From Cyanobium sp. PLM2.Bin73 (GTDB lineage Bacteria > Cyanobacteriota > Cyanobacteriia > PCC-6307 > Cyanobiaceae), in contig REEV01000098.1 of the NCBI GenBank assembly GCA_007694915.1, positions 1-64,000 on the forward strand: a stretch of DNA of 64,000 nucleotides. Direction: 5' to 3'. How positions within the stretch are numbered: position 1 is the stretch's first letter; each line of letters opens with the position of its first letter. The notes below the pieces were generated by a model. It did not search any database. It was not told where the DNA came from and saw nothing but the letters and a program-made list of their open reading frames with translations. The translations under genes and the position numbers were made by a program. This document shows positions 25,564-34,056 of this stretch, piece after piece.

Positions 25564-27741
25564 ATGGCGGACACCGGCGGCAGCACCGATCCCGCTGTGG
25601 CCAGCCAGCAGGCCTGTCTGCTCAAGCTGGCGCCCCACCTGCTCGGCCGCACCCGCCGCGGGGTGGTGGGCAGCAGCCGCTACGCCGAGCGCCTGCGGGA
25701 GGCGGTGCGCCGGGCCGCCGCCGACCCGGAGGCCGGGCCGGTGCTGATCAGCGGCGAACCGGGCCTGGGCAAAGACAACCTGGCCGCCCTGATCCACTTC
25801 GGCAGCCCGCGCCGGCGGCGACTGATGGCCCGCATCGACGCCGCCACCCTGGGCGATGACGGTGCCGCCCTGTTCGGCAGCGGCTCCAGCGGCGGTGATG
25901 GCTCCCTGCTCGACTGCCTCGGTGATGGCGCCCTGCTGATCGACAACCTCGATCGGGCCGATCCCCGCCTGCGGCCCCAGTTGCTGGAGCTGCTGCGCAG
26001 CGGGCGCTGGCGGGCAGCGGGGGCGGAGAGCCCGGAACGGCACTTCAGCGGCCGGCTGTTCTGCACCACCGAGTCGGCCCTGCCGGAGTTCGACGGCTGC
26101 GCCACCGTGATCCGGGTGCCGCCCCTGCGGGTGCGGCGCCAGGATCTGGGCGAATGGCTGCGCTACGGCATCCGCCAGCAGGCGCGCGGGCTGGGCTGGA
26201 GCCGCCCGCCCCAGGTGAGCGAGGCCGTGGTGAAGCGGCTGCAGAGCCACGACTTCCCCGGCAATCTGCGGGAGCTGGAGGGCCTGATCGAGCGGGCCCT
26301 GCGCCAGAGCGCTGCCGACCTGATCGCTCAGCCGAGCACCGATCAGGCCGCCACCCTGCCTGCCACCCTTCCCGATGAGGTGTTCTGGACCGGCTCGCGA
26401 GCGGTCAGGGCGCGCTTCGATCTCTGGCGCTGGAAGCCGCGGCTGCGCTTTGTGATGCGCTCGCCGCGACTGTGGAACGCCCTGCTGTTCGGCCTGGTGA
26501 GCTGGGTGTTCGTGCTGGTGAACCTGTGGCTCTGGCAGGGTCCCCAGGACCGGGCCCACAACGGCGGCCTGAATCTGTTCTGGGCCTGGTGGTGGCCCCT
26601 GATCCTGCTGGGCTATCCGCTGGTGGGGCGGCTGTGGTGCTCCTTCTGCCCGTTCATGGTGTGGGGGGAGATCAGCCAGCGCCTGGTCCGTGCCTGCGGC
26701 TGGCGGCCGCGCCCCTGGCCCCGGGGCGATAGCGACCGCTGGGCGGCACCGCTGCTGGCGGCCGGCTTCGCCCTGATCCTGCTCTGGGAGGAGGTGTGGA
26801 ACCTGGAGAACACCGCCTGGCTGAGCAGTTGTCTGCTGCTGGTGATCACCGCCGGGGCAGTGCTGGGCTCGCTGACCTTCGAGAAGCGCTTCTGGTGCCG
26901 CCATCTCTGCCCGGTGGGGGGCATGAACGGCCTGTTCGCCAAGCTCTCGATCCTGGAACTGCGTGCTGAGGCCGGCACCTGCAGCGGCAGCTGCAGCACC
27001 TACGGCTGCTTCAAGGGCGGGCCGGCGGTGGGGGAGGGGCTGGCCACGGCCGGCTGCCCCCTCGGCACCCATCCGGCCCACCTGGCCGACAACCGCGACT
27101 GTGTGCTCTGCCTCACCTGCGCGGCGGCCTGCCCCCACCGCTCGGTGCAGCTGCGCCTGCGTCCCCCCGCCGCCGACCTGCAGCGGGAGATGGAGCCGCC
27201 GGCCGGCGAGGCCGGGCTGATCCTGGTGCTGGCCGGCGGCATCGCCCTGCATCACTGGCAGCGGCTGCTGGGCTGGTTGCCGCTGGCGCCGGCTTCCCTG
27301 CAGGACGGCCTGCTGCTGCCGCGCCTGGCCATCGGCGCCCTGGCCATGGCGATGCCCAGCCTGCTGTTCCTGCTCAGCCGGCCCCTGCTGGCCGCCCGCC
27401 AGCGGCGCCTGCTGCTCTACGCCCTGCTGCCCCTGCTCTGGGCACTGCTGCTGGCCCGCCATCTGCCCCTGGGCATGGCCGAGGCTGGCCGGGTGCTGAC
27501 GGTGAGCCTGGCGCCGCTTGGACCGGCCGTGCCTGAGCTGCCGGCCTGGAGCGCCGATCCCCACGTGATCGCCTTCTGCCAGAGCGCCGCGGTGCTGCTG
27601 GGGCTGGTGTGGGCGGTGGTGCTGATACGGCGGCTTTGGCCGGCGCCGCGGCTGCAGGTGGCCGGGCTGGGGGTGGCGCTGCTGCTGGCCGCCGGCGGGC
27701 GCTGGCTGGTGGCGGCACCGGCTGCGCTGATGCCGGGATAA
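25564..27741 (+). CDS. Sigma-54-activator-like AAA+ domain fused to a membrane 4Fe-4S polyferredoxin (NapH/CcoG-like)
   Basis: This 725-residue fusion has an AAA+ region (about residues 35-290) resembling sigma-54 activators: Walker A GEPGLGKDN, GALLIDNLDRAD as a Walker B with DN in place of DE, VPPLRVRRQDL and FPGNLRELEGLIERAL. A GAFTGA loop and a DNA-binding domain are not visible. After a linker come membrane helices (LWNALLFGLVSWVFVLVNLWLW; WAWWWPLILLGYPLVG), CSFCP, further helices, CRHLCP, and a ferredoxin part CSGSCSTYGC ... CVLCLTCAAACPH. Four or five more helices complete the protein. It probably couples a membrane redox chain to nucleotide binding. Cyanobacteria lack sigma-54, so a classic activator role is unlikely. 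Confidence 0.8.
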   Translation: MADTGGSTDPAVASQQACLLKLAPHLLGRTRRGVVGSSRYAERLREAVRRAAADPEAGPVLISGEPGLGKDNLAALIHFGSPRRRRLMARIDAATLGDDGAALFGSGSSGGDGSLLDCLGDGALLIDNLDRADPRLRPQLLELLRSGRWRAAGAESPERHFSGRLFCTTESALPEFDGCATVIRVPPLRVRRQDLGEWLRYGIRQQARGLGWSRPPQVSEAVVKRLQSHDFPGNLRELEGLIERALRQSAADLIAQPSTDQAATLPATLPDEVFWTGSRAVRARFDLWRWKPRLRFVMRSPRLWNALLFGLVSWVFVLVNLWLWQGPQDRAHNGGLNLFWAWWWPLILLGYPLVGRLWCSFCPFMVWGEISQRLVRACGWRPRPWPRGDSDRWAAPLLAAGFALILLWEEVWNLENTAWLSSCLLLVITAGAVLGSLTFEKRFWCRHLCPVGGMNGLFAKLSILELRAEAGTCSGSCSTYGCFKGGPAVGEGLATAGCPLGTHPAHLADNRDCVLCLTCAAACPHRSVQLRLRPPAADLQREMEPPAGEAGLILVLAGGIALHHWQRLLGWLPLAPASLQDGLLLPRLAIGALAMAMPSLLFLLSRPLLAARQRRLLLYALLPLLWALLLARHLPLGMAEAGRVLTVSLAPLGPAVPELPAWSADPHVIAFCQSAAVLLGLVWAVVLIRRLWPAPRLQVAGLGVALLLAAGGRWLVAAPAALMPG

Positions 27742-27772
27742 TGGAGTTCTGCCCCCTTCGGCCGCCGCTCCG

Positions 27773-27853
27773 ATGACCACCGCCCTGCTGATCGCCCTGG
27801 CCGCCTCCCTGGGGCTGATGGCTTACATCATCAAGCGCCTGGAGCAGGCCTAG
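27773..27853 (+). CDS. Putative 26-residue single-helix membrane protein
   Basis: A short frame missed by the ORF track, MTTALLIALAASLGLMAYIIKRLEQA, begins 31 bp after the polyferredoxin stop. It has one strongly hydrophobic helix and a basic-polar C-terminus, the layout of small photosynthetic or cytochrome-complex subunits. I cannot match it to a known Psa, Psb, Pet or Ndh subunit. Its TAG shares a CTAG palindrome with the converging GGDEF stop. There is no strong ribosome site (CGCTCCGATG). Confidence 0.45.
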   Translation: MTTALLIALAASLGLMAYIIKRLEQA

Positions 27854-29028
27854 TCGCCGGCCTGGGCTGCGATCTGCCCGGCGATCCGGCTGCAGCCGCC
27901 CCCCCGGGCCTTGGCTGCGTACATCGCCCGGTCGGCTGCCGCCAGCAGCTCGTAGGCGTTGCGCGCGTTGTCGGGGTAGCGGGCGATGCCGACGCTGGCC
28001 GAGAGGCTGAGATCGCCCGCCAGCGGGCTGAGGGGCTGTTCGCTGGCCCGGATCAACTTGGTGGCGATCTGGAGGAGTTCCTCGTCGCCGTCACCGTCGG
28101 ACACCAGCACCACGAATTCATCGCCCCCCAGCCGGCAGAGCAGGTCGGTTTCGCGCAGCACCCCCTGCAGGCGCCGGGCCATCAGCTGCAGCACCCGGTC
28201 CCCCTGAGCGTGGCCGTGGCGGTCGTTGACCCGCTTGAAGCCATCCAGATCCAGGAACAGCAGAGCCACGGCCCGTTGATGGCGCCGGGCCAGGGCCAGG
28301 TCACGCTCCAGCTGCTCCATCAGCAGGCCGCGGTTGCCCAGGCCGGTGAGCAGGTCGTGGCGGGCCTCGTGCTCCACCGCCTTCTCGGCGGCATAGCGCT
28401 CGGTGATGTCCTCAAGCATGCCCACGAAGTAGAGCGGACGGTGGCCGGCGCCGCGCACGGTGGAGATCGAGAGGTGGTGGCGGCGCAGTTCGCCGCTGCG
28501 CACCCGGTTCCAGAGGTCTCCCTGCCAGTGGCCCCGGCTCAGCAGGCTGGCCCACAGCTCGGCGTAGAAGTCGGCGCCGTGGCGGCCGGAGCGCAGCAGG
28601 TTGGTGTGGCGCCCCAGCACCTCCACCGGCCGGTAGCCGCTCAGCCGGCTGAAGGCCTCGTTCACCATCAGGATGCGGCCCTCGGGGTCACTCACCACGA
28701 TTCCCAGCCGCGACGCTTCGAACACGGTGCTGGCCAGGGCCCGCTCCCGGGCCGCGGCCTCGCTCACGGCCAGGGCTGCGCGCAGGGTGAGGTGGCTGTT
28801 CACCAGGGTCCGGGTGCAGAGCGCTGCCAGGCTGCTGGCCGCCGCGCCCATGGTCAGCAGCCCCCAGAGGTTGGGACCCGCTGCGCCGGCGGCGCCCACC
28901 AGGGCGGTGAGCAGCAGGCCGACGGCCAGCACCAGGGGTGGCAGGGAGCGCAGGGGCAGCCAACCCAGAGGCCGCCGGGATCGGCAGGACTCAGACGCAT
29001 ACCCGGCAGGCGCAGGTGCCTTGGCCAT
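27850..29028 (-). CDS. Membrane PAS-GGDEF diguanylate cyclase
   Basis: This 392-residue protein has two hydrophobic helices near residues 25-70 and a PAS domain (FEASRLGIVVSDPEGRILMVNEAFSRLSGYRPVEVLGRHTNLLRSG) at about 95-210. A complete GGDEF domain (HDLLTGLGNRGLL, LFLDLDGFKRVND, LCRLGGDEFVVLV, VGIARYP) fills 220-385. The intact GGDEF signature predicts synthesis of c-di-GMP. No RxxD inhibitory site is obvious before GGDEF. It probably senses a signal through its PAS domain at the membrane. Confidence 0.9.
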   Translation of the reverse strand: MAKAPAPAGYASESCRSRRPLGWLPLRSLPPLVLAVGLLLTALVGAAGAAGPNLWGLLTMGAAASSLAALCTRTLVNSHLTLRAALAVSEAAARERALASTVFEASRLGIVVSDPEGRILMVNEAFSRLSGYRPVEVLGRHTNLLRSGRHGADFYAELWASLLSRGHWQGDLWNRVRSGELRRHHLSISTVRGAGHRPLYFVGMLEDITERYAAEKAVEHEARHDLLTGLGNRGLLMEQLERDLALARRHQRAVALLFLDLDGFKRVNDRHGHAQGDRVLQLMARRLQGVLRETDLLCRLGGDEFVVLVSDGDGDEELLQIATKLIRASEQPLSPLAGDLSLSASVGIARYPDNARNAYELLAAADRAMYAAKARGGGCSRIAGQIAAQAGD

Positions 29029-29072
29029 CCCCTCGCGCCCCGGGGCCAGGGCCCATCCACGACCCCTCAGGC

Positions 29073-31661
29073 CTAGCAGGCTTCCGCCCGTTCTGCGTCG
29101 GCCCGCAGCCGCGCGATGCGCTCCAGCAGCGACTCGTTGCTCATGCGGTTGTTGAGCCGTTCGGCCAGCAGCGGGAAGGCCAGCGGCCCTGGCCTGGGGG
29201 TGCGCTCCAGCAGCAGGCGGCAGCCCAGCAGCCGCTCCATCGCCGAGCGGATGCGCGGCAGCTCCAGCTGCTCCTGGAGCACTTCGCGGCGGGCCTGGGC
29301 CAGCAGCCGGTTGCCGGGCTCATGGCGGCTGAACACATCGAAGAGCAGGGCGGCACTGATCTGCAGCTGGCCGCCGCTGCGGCTCTGGCCGGGGTAGCCG
29401 TTGCGCACCAGCCCGGCGATCTGGGCGATGGAGCGGAAGCGCCGCCGGCCCAGTTCCGAGAGATTCACCGCCTGCTCCAGATCGGCCTCGAGCTGGTCCA
29501 CCTCCAGCAGATCGTCGCCGTGCAGCTCGAACAGCTCCTCGAACGGGTAGCCGCGCGGGGCCAGCAGCTCGAAGCCGTAGTCGTTCACGGACACCGTGAT
29601 CGTGCTGGGCCGCTGGCGGGCCAGGCGCCAGGCCCACAGGAAACCCAGCCCCTCGTGCACGAAGCGCCCCTCGAAGGGATAGGCGTAGAGGTGGCTGCCC
29701 TCGCGGCTGCGGCACACCTCCACCAGGAACTCATCGCGGCGAGGCAGGCGCGAGAGGTCGGCCTGGCGGCGCAGCAGGGGTTCGAGGGCCCGCAGCTCGG
29801 GCGTGTCCAGCCCCGTGTTGGTGGCGTTCTGCCCCGGTGGGGCGGCCAGGGCGCGGGCGCAGCGGTCGACCTCGACCCGCAGCCCCTCGCTGAGCAGATC
29901 GGAGAGGGCCATCTGGCCGCCGGCCCAGGCCGGCACCGCCGAGCTCTTCTTCTTGGTGGCCTTCACCTGGGCGGTCATCTCGCGCAGACGCACAAACTCC
30001 AGCTGGCGGCCGGCGAAGAAGAACACATCGCCCGGTTTGAGGCGGGAGATGAAGGTTTCCTCCACATGGCCCAGCACGGCCCCGCGCACGAAGCGCACCG
30101 TCACCGCCCGGTCGGCGGTGATCGTGCCGATGTGCAGCCGGTGCAGGCGGGCGATGGCCTGATCGCGCACCACGTAGCGGAACCCGTCGCCAGCGGGCTC
30201 GCGCTCCAGCTTGCGGTAGCGGGGGTAGGCCCCCAGGCACTCGCCGCCCTCCTCAAGGAAGCGCAGGCACCACTGCCAGTCGTCGCGGCTGAGGCCGCGG
30301 AAGCTCCAGGCCGTGCGCACCACGGCCCACTCCCGCTCCGGCTCGAACCCCGGTCCGCAGGCCAGGCTGGTGAGGTGCTGAAGCAGCACGTCGAGCGGCG
30401 CCTCGGGCGGGCGCCGCCGCTCCACCAGCCCCGCGGCCAGGCTGCGGCGCATGGCGCTCACCTCCAGCAGCTCCAGGGCGTTGGTGGGCATGAACAGCAC
30501 CTGGGAGGTGCCACCGGGGCAGTGGGCGCTGCGGCCGGCCCGCTGCAGCAGCCGGGCCAGGTTCTTGGCCGAGCCGATCTGCACCACCCGCTCCACCGGC
30601 TGGAAATCCACCCCCAGATCCAGGGAGCTGGTGCACACCACCCAGCGCATCGCCCCACCCTTCACCGCCCCCTCGATCGCCTCCCGTTCGGCGCGGTCGA
30701 TGGCGCTGTGGTGCAGGGCCAGGGCCACGTCCATCTCCGGGCAGGCATAGCGCAGGCACTGGTGCCAGCGCTCGGCTTGGTTGCGGGTGTTGGTGAACAG
30801 CAGGGTGCTCACGGCCGGATCGAGGGCGGCCACCAGCTCCTCGTACATGCGCAGGCCCAGGTGGCCGGCCCAGGGGAAGCCGTCGATCGCCTCCGGCAGC
30901 AGGCTGCGGATGGCGGTGGGGCGCTCGATGGCGGCGCGGATGATCAGGGGCTCGGGGTCGCCGCCGCTGGTCGCCCCCGGCGCAGGCCGCCCCACCGCCG
31001 CCCGGGCGGCCTCCTCGAGGTTGCCGATCGTGGCGCTGATCGCCCAGGTGCGCAGCCCCGGCCGTAGCCGCCGCAGCCAGCTCAGGCAGAGCTCGGCCTG
31101 GCTGCCGCGCTTGCTGCCCATCAGCTCGTGCCACTCGTCGAGCACCACGCAGCGGAGCTGGCCGAACAGCTCCGGAGCCCGGGGATTGGCCAGCAGCAGC
31201 GACAGCGACTCCGGCGTGGTGATCAGGATCTCGGGGGGGCGCCGCAACTGCCGGGTGCGCTCACTGCTGGCGGTGTCGCCGTTGCGGATCGCCACCCGCA
31301 GCGGCCAGCCCATGGCCTCGATCGGCTGGCGGATCGCCAGGGCCAGATCCCGGCTCAGGGCCCGCAGGGGGGTGATGTAGAGCAGCCGCAGCCCCGCCGG
31401 GCTCCCCTCCTTCCCCGCCGGCTCGTCCTCGGCGAGCAGCTCGGCGATCGGGCCCATCACCGCGGCATAGGTTTTGCCCGAGCCGGTGGGCACCTGGATC
31501 AGGCCGCTGCGGCCCGCCAGGTAGGCCTGCCAGCACTGGCGCTGGAAGGCCAGGGGCGTCCAGCCCTGCCGTGCAAACCAGGCTTCGATCGGGGCCAGGA
31601 CATCGGGGCTGCCCCGCTTCGCCGTCAGACCCTGATTTGCCATCAAGGCCGGCTTCGCCAT
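29073..31661 (-). CDS. Ligase-associated DEXH box helicase (Lhr-Core-like)
   Basis: This protein of about 862 residues is a superfamily 2 helicase. Motif I is VPTGSGKTYA, Ia LYITPLRALSRDLA, II VVLDEWHEL (DEWH), III ISATIGNLEEAA, and motifs IV-VI appear in LLFTNTRNQAERW, VVCTSSLDLGVDF and LLQRAGRSAHCPG. The DEWH box and QRAGRSxH mark the Lhr family, and the size fits the Lhr-Core helicase that accompanies ATP ligase, exonuclease and PdeM. ATG at 31661 (MAKPALM) or 31643 is more likely than the TTG at 31697, which overlaps mgtC. Confidence 0.87.
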   Translation of the reverse strand: MAKPALMANQGLTAKRGSPDVLAPIEAWFARQGWTPLAFQRQCWQAYLAGRSGLIQVPTGSGKTYAAVMGPIAELLAEDEPAGKEGSPAGLRLLYITPLRALSRDLALAIRQPIEAMGWPLRVAIRNGDTASSERTRQLRRPPEILITTPESLSLLLANPRAPELFGQLRCVVLDEWHELMGSKRGSQAELCLSWLRRLRPGLRTWAISATIGNLEEAARAAVGRPAPGATSGGDPEPLIIRAAIERPTAIRSLLPEAIDGFPWAGHLGLRMYEELVAALDPAVSTLLFTNTRNQAERWHQCLRYACPEMDVALALHHSAIDRAEREAIEGAVKGGAMRWVVCTSSLDLGVDFQPVERVVQIGSAKNLARLLQRAGRSAHCPGGTSQVLFMPTNALELLEVSAMRRSLAAGLVERRRPPEAPLDVLLQHLTSLACGPGFEPEREWAVVRTAWSFRGLSRDDWQWCLRFLEEGGECLGAYPRYRKLEREPAGDGFRYVVRDQAIARLHRLHIGTITADRAVTVRFVRGAVLGHVEETFISRLKPGDVFFFAGRQLEFVRLREMTAQVKATKKKSSAVPAWAGGQMALSDLLSEGLRVEVDRCARALAAPPGQNATNTGLDTPELRALEPLLRRQADLSRLPRRDEFLVEVCRSREGSHLYAYPFEGRFVHEGLGFLWAWRLARQRPSTITVSVNDYGFELLAPRGYPFEELFELHGDDLLEVDQLEADLEQAVNLSELGRRRFRSIAQIAGLVRNGYPGQSRSGGQLQISAALLFDVFSRHEPGNRLLAQARREVLQEQLELPRIRSAMERLLGCRLLLERTPRPGPLAFPLLAERLNNRMSNESLLERIARLRADAERAEAC

Positions 31662-31677
31662 CAGCCCCCGCGTGCAC

Positions 31678-32286
31678 TCACCCGAATTCCTGCTCAATGA
31701 TGCGCCAATGGGCGGAGGAGACCGCGGGATCGAGACACAGCCGGCTGACGATCTGCTCGAGGGCCTGATCGTCCCGGGTCTGGGTCACCAGCTCCGCTTC
31801 CACCTCCACGCTGCGGGGGGCCTCCTCGCTGCTGCGGCAGGTGAAGGAACACAGGTAGCAGAGTTCCAGCTCGGTGTTCTCCAGCGGTTGCTGATTGATC
31901 CGGTACGACAGCGGCCGCAGGACCGTGTTTGCTAGCAGCACCGCCACGGCACCGAGTGTGGCCTGGAGCACAAAGCCGGCCCCGCACAGGGTGCCGATGG
32001 CTGCGGCGCACCAGAGGGTGGCAGCAGTGTTCAAGCCACGCACACTCAGCCCTTCTTTGAGGATCACGCCACCGGCGAGGAAGCCGATACCGGATACAAC
32101 CTGGGCCGAAACGCGCGTGGGGCTGGCGTCGCCGGGGGTGAGGACTGAAAGCATCACAAACAGGGCCGCACCTGTGGACGCAGCCCAACCCTTGGTACCA
32201 CCACTGGGCTGGTCATGGGTTAAGATCCGACCGCTGCGCCAGGGAGGGCTGCATGGAAGACCACAGTTGTAGTCCCCGGTGCTCAA
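31678..32286 (-). pseudogene. mgtC: MgtC/SapB family protein, 5'-truncated
   Basis: The frame carries the central and C-terminal parts of MgtC: GAALFVMLSVL, GIGFLAGGVILKEGLSVRGLNTAATLWCAAAIG and later helices, then a C-terminal soluble region of about 80 residues. The family normally begins with two helices and a GLEREr.gkpAGLRTH segment. Here homology starts only at about QPSGGTKGWAASTGAALF, and the residues before it (NCGLPCSPPWRSGRIL) do not look like MgtC. Roughly 40 N-terminal residues are missing. The break abuts the unusual structured region before mgtE. It is either a pseudogene or a divergent short form. Confidence 0.65.
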
Positions 32287-32635
32287 GCCAAGTTCAGTAG
32301 AGCTGACCGCGTAGAACTGCTGCGTACGACGCGGTTGCGTACGACGCGCCTACGTAGAAGCTGCTGAGGCGTGCTTCGCCTCAAGGATGTCGGCCTGGTG
32401 AAGCCAACGCCCAAGGTCGCCAGCTGGGTGACGGTTCGTCTGACTGGAATGGCGTCCTTGCCCCTGAGGGGCTGGCTGCTGATGGGCTGACCCTGTGCGT
32501 TCGCACAGGCCGGGGGAATGGGACCACGGCGTGTCGCTACTTCAGGGCGGCTCGGCTTTGTGACGCACTGCGATTCGTGATCGCTGGTGCGGACTGTTTG
32601 TGCTGTTTTTTCTTGTTCTGATTGAGGGTGAGCAC
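32287..32635 (+). ncRNA. Hairpin-rich leader / candidate structured RNA upstream of mgtE
   Basis: This 349-bp stretch has no credible gene. It holds a 15-bp direct repeat (TGCGTACGACGCG at 32321 and 32336) and GTAGAA(G)CTGCTG twice. Hairpins include GAGGCG-TGCTT-CGCCTC, CTGTGC-GTTC-GCACAG, CCCC-TGA-GGGG and, near 32573, GCGAT-TCGTG-ATCGC inside CGCA/TGCG. The last is followed, 18 nt on, by a six-T run, then a normal ribosome site GAGGGTGAGC and the mgtE ATG. This layout resembles a riboswitch with an expression platform. I could not match M-box or yybP-ykoY consensus blocks, so identity is open. Confidence 0.4.
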
Positions 32636-34015
32636 ATGCCCGCAACGATGCTCAAAGATTTGATTGCCGATGGCCACTACGAGGCCGCTAAACGGGAAGC
32701 CGAGCGCTACAGCGCCGGAGATCTTGTGCAGCTTCTCTATGCCCTGCCTCCCCAGCAGCGGGTGATCGGCTTCCGCCTGCTGCCCAAGGACACGGCCATG
32801 GCCATGTTCGACCTGCTGCGCCCCGCAGATCAGGCCGAACTGGTGCAGGCAATGGATCGCCCGGAGGTGGCGGGTTTGCTCGCCGAGATGGAGGCCGATG
32901 AACGGGTGCGCCTGTTCGAGGAGCTGCCGGCCAAGGTGGCCAAGCGTCTGATCGCCAGCCTGGAGGGCCGCGACCGCGAGGCGGTGGACCTGCTGCTCGG
33001 CTACCCCGAGGACAGCGCCGGCCGGTTCATGAACGTGCGCTTTCTGGCCATTCGTGACAGCGTCACGGTGGCTGAGGCGATTCAGGCGGTGAAAACGTCG
33101 CGCCTCAGTGATTCCCAGCTGGAAATCCTGTTCGTGATCGATGCCCAGCGCGGGTACTGCGGCTATGTGCGGCCCGCCGCCCTGATCCAGGCCGATCCCC
33201 ACCGAGCGATCACCGAGCTGATGCAGGGCGCCAATCTCGCCGTACCGGCCTGGCAGAACGTGGACCTTGCAGCCCGCCTGCTCAGTGCCAATCAGCTGCC
33301 TGCCGTGCCGGTGGTGGACAACGAAGGCCGCCTGGTGGGCGACATCACTTTCGACGATGTGATCGACCGCATCGAGGAGGAGGCCAGCGCCGAGATGCTG
33401 GCCCGTGGCGGCATCGGCAGCAGCATGCTCAGCCGGGATCAGGCCTGGAGTTCTCGCCTGGTGGAAGGCCCGATCATCTATGCCATTCGCCTGCGTCTGC
33501 TGTGTCTGGTGATCACCCTGATCGGTGGCCTTGTGGTGGGGGGTGTGATTGAAGGCTTCGAAGAAGTCCTCGAAACCCTTGCATTCACGGCCATCTTCAT
33601 CCCCCTTGTGATGGACATGGGCGGTAATGTGGGCACCCAGAGCACCACCGTGTTCGCCCGCGGTCTGGCCTGGCAGCAGATTGATATCAAGCGCTACGGC
33701 GGCTATCTGCTGCGGGAGCTGCGCATCGGCGTGACCATGGGCCTGGTGCTGGGTTCGGTGTCCGGCGTAGTGGCCTACTACTGGCAGGGTGTGCCCAATG
33801 GCTATCCCCAGCTGGGCCTGGCGGTCGGTCTGTCGCTGTTCGCCGTGGTGGTGCTGGGAGCCTGTCTGGGTGCCCTGCTGCCCTGGGTGCTGCTGCGCCT
33901 GGGTTTCGACCACGGCCCTGCCGCCGATCCCTTCATCACCACGATCAAGGACTTCAGCGGTTTGCTGCTGTACTTCTACCTGGTGTCGCAGCTGCTCGGG
34001 TTTGAGGCGATTTGA
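32636..34015 (+). CDS. mgtE: MgtE magnesium transporter
   Basis: This 459-residue protein has the MgtE layout: an N-terminal superhelical domain (LLPKDTAMAMFDLLRPADQAELVQAM... VRLFEELPAKVAKRLI), a CBS pair (SVTVAEAIQAVKTS...; LPAVPVVDNEGRLVGDITFDDVIDRIEEE), and five membrane helices. These begin at IIYAIRLRLLCLVITLIGGLVVGGVIEGFEE. The selectivity region PLVMDMGGNVGTQSTTVFARGLA is intact. It mediates Mg2+ influx, gated by the CBS sensor. ATG at 32636 follows GAGGGTGAGCAC. It is followed after 41 bp by a GDT1-type transporter. Confidence 0.93.
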   Translation: MPATMLKDLIADGHYEAAKREAERYSAGDLVQLLYALPPQQRVIGFRLLPKDTAMAMFDLLRPADQAELVQAMDRPEVAGLLAEMEADERVRLFEELPAKVAKRLIASLEGRDREAVDLLLGYPEDSAGRFMNVRFLAIRDSVTVAEAIQAVKTSRLSDSQLEILFVIDAQRGYCGYVRPAALIQADPHRAITELMQGANLAVPAWQNVDLAARLLSANQLPAVPVVDNEGRLVGDITFDDVIDRIEEEASAEMLARGGIGSSMLSRDQAWSSRLVEGPIIYAIRLRLLCLVITLIGGLVVGGVIEGFEEVLETLAFTAIFIPLVMDMGGNVGTQSTTVFARGLAWQQIDIKRYGGYLLRELRIGVTMGLVLGSVSGVVAYYWQGVPNGYPQLGLAVGLSLFAVVVLGACLGALLPWVLLRLGFDHGPAADPFITTIKDFSGLLLYFYLVSQLLGFEAI

Positions 34016-34022
34016 GGTCTGA

Positions 34023-34043
34023 CGCCCAGGGCTTCCCTGGGCG
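34023..34043 (+). other. Strong inter-cistronic hairpin after mgtE
   Basis: A perfect nine-pair stem, CGCCCAGGG-CTT-CCCTGGGCG, lies 7 bp after the mgtE stop and 13 bp before the GDT1-family start. There is no T-run, so it is not a standard terminator. It could stabilise the upstream mRNA end or limit read-through to the second gene. Confidence 0.5.
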
Positions 34044-34056
34044 CCTCCCCATCACC

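Noticed and set aside
28938-31067. 709-codon plus-strand ORF
   Set aside because: Antisense to the DEXH helicase, which has all helicase motifs.
32287-32635. M-box or yybP-ykoY metal riboswitch
   Set aside because: The region before mgtE is structured, but the conserved GGGGAGTAG / GGCAAGACC blocks of yybP-ykoY and the GGTGAGGCTCCT block of the M-box are absent. It is reported only as an unidentified leader.
32283-32645. 120-codon minus-strand ORF as an mgtC extension or separate gene
   Set aside because: No similarity or hydrophobic pattern; it lies on the hairpin-rich leader and is not in frame with mgtC.
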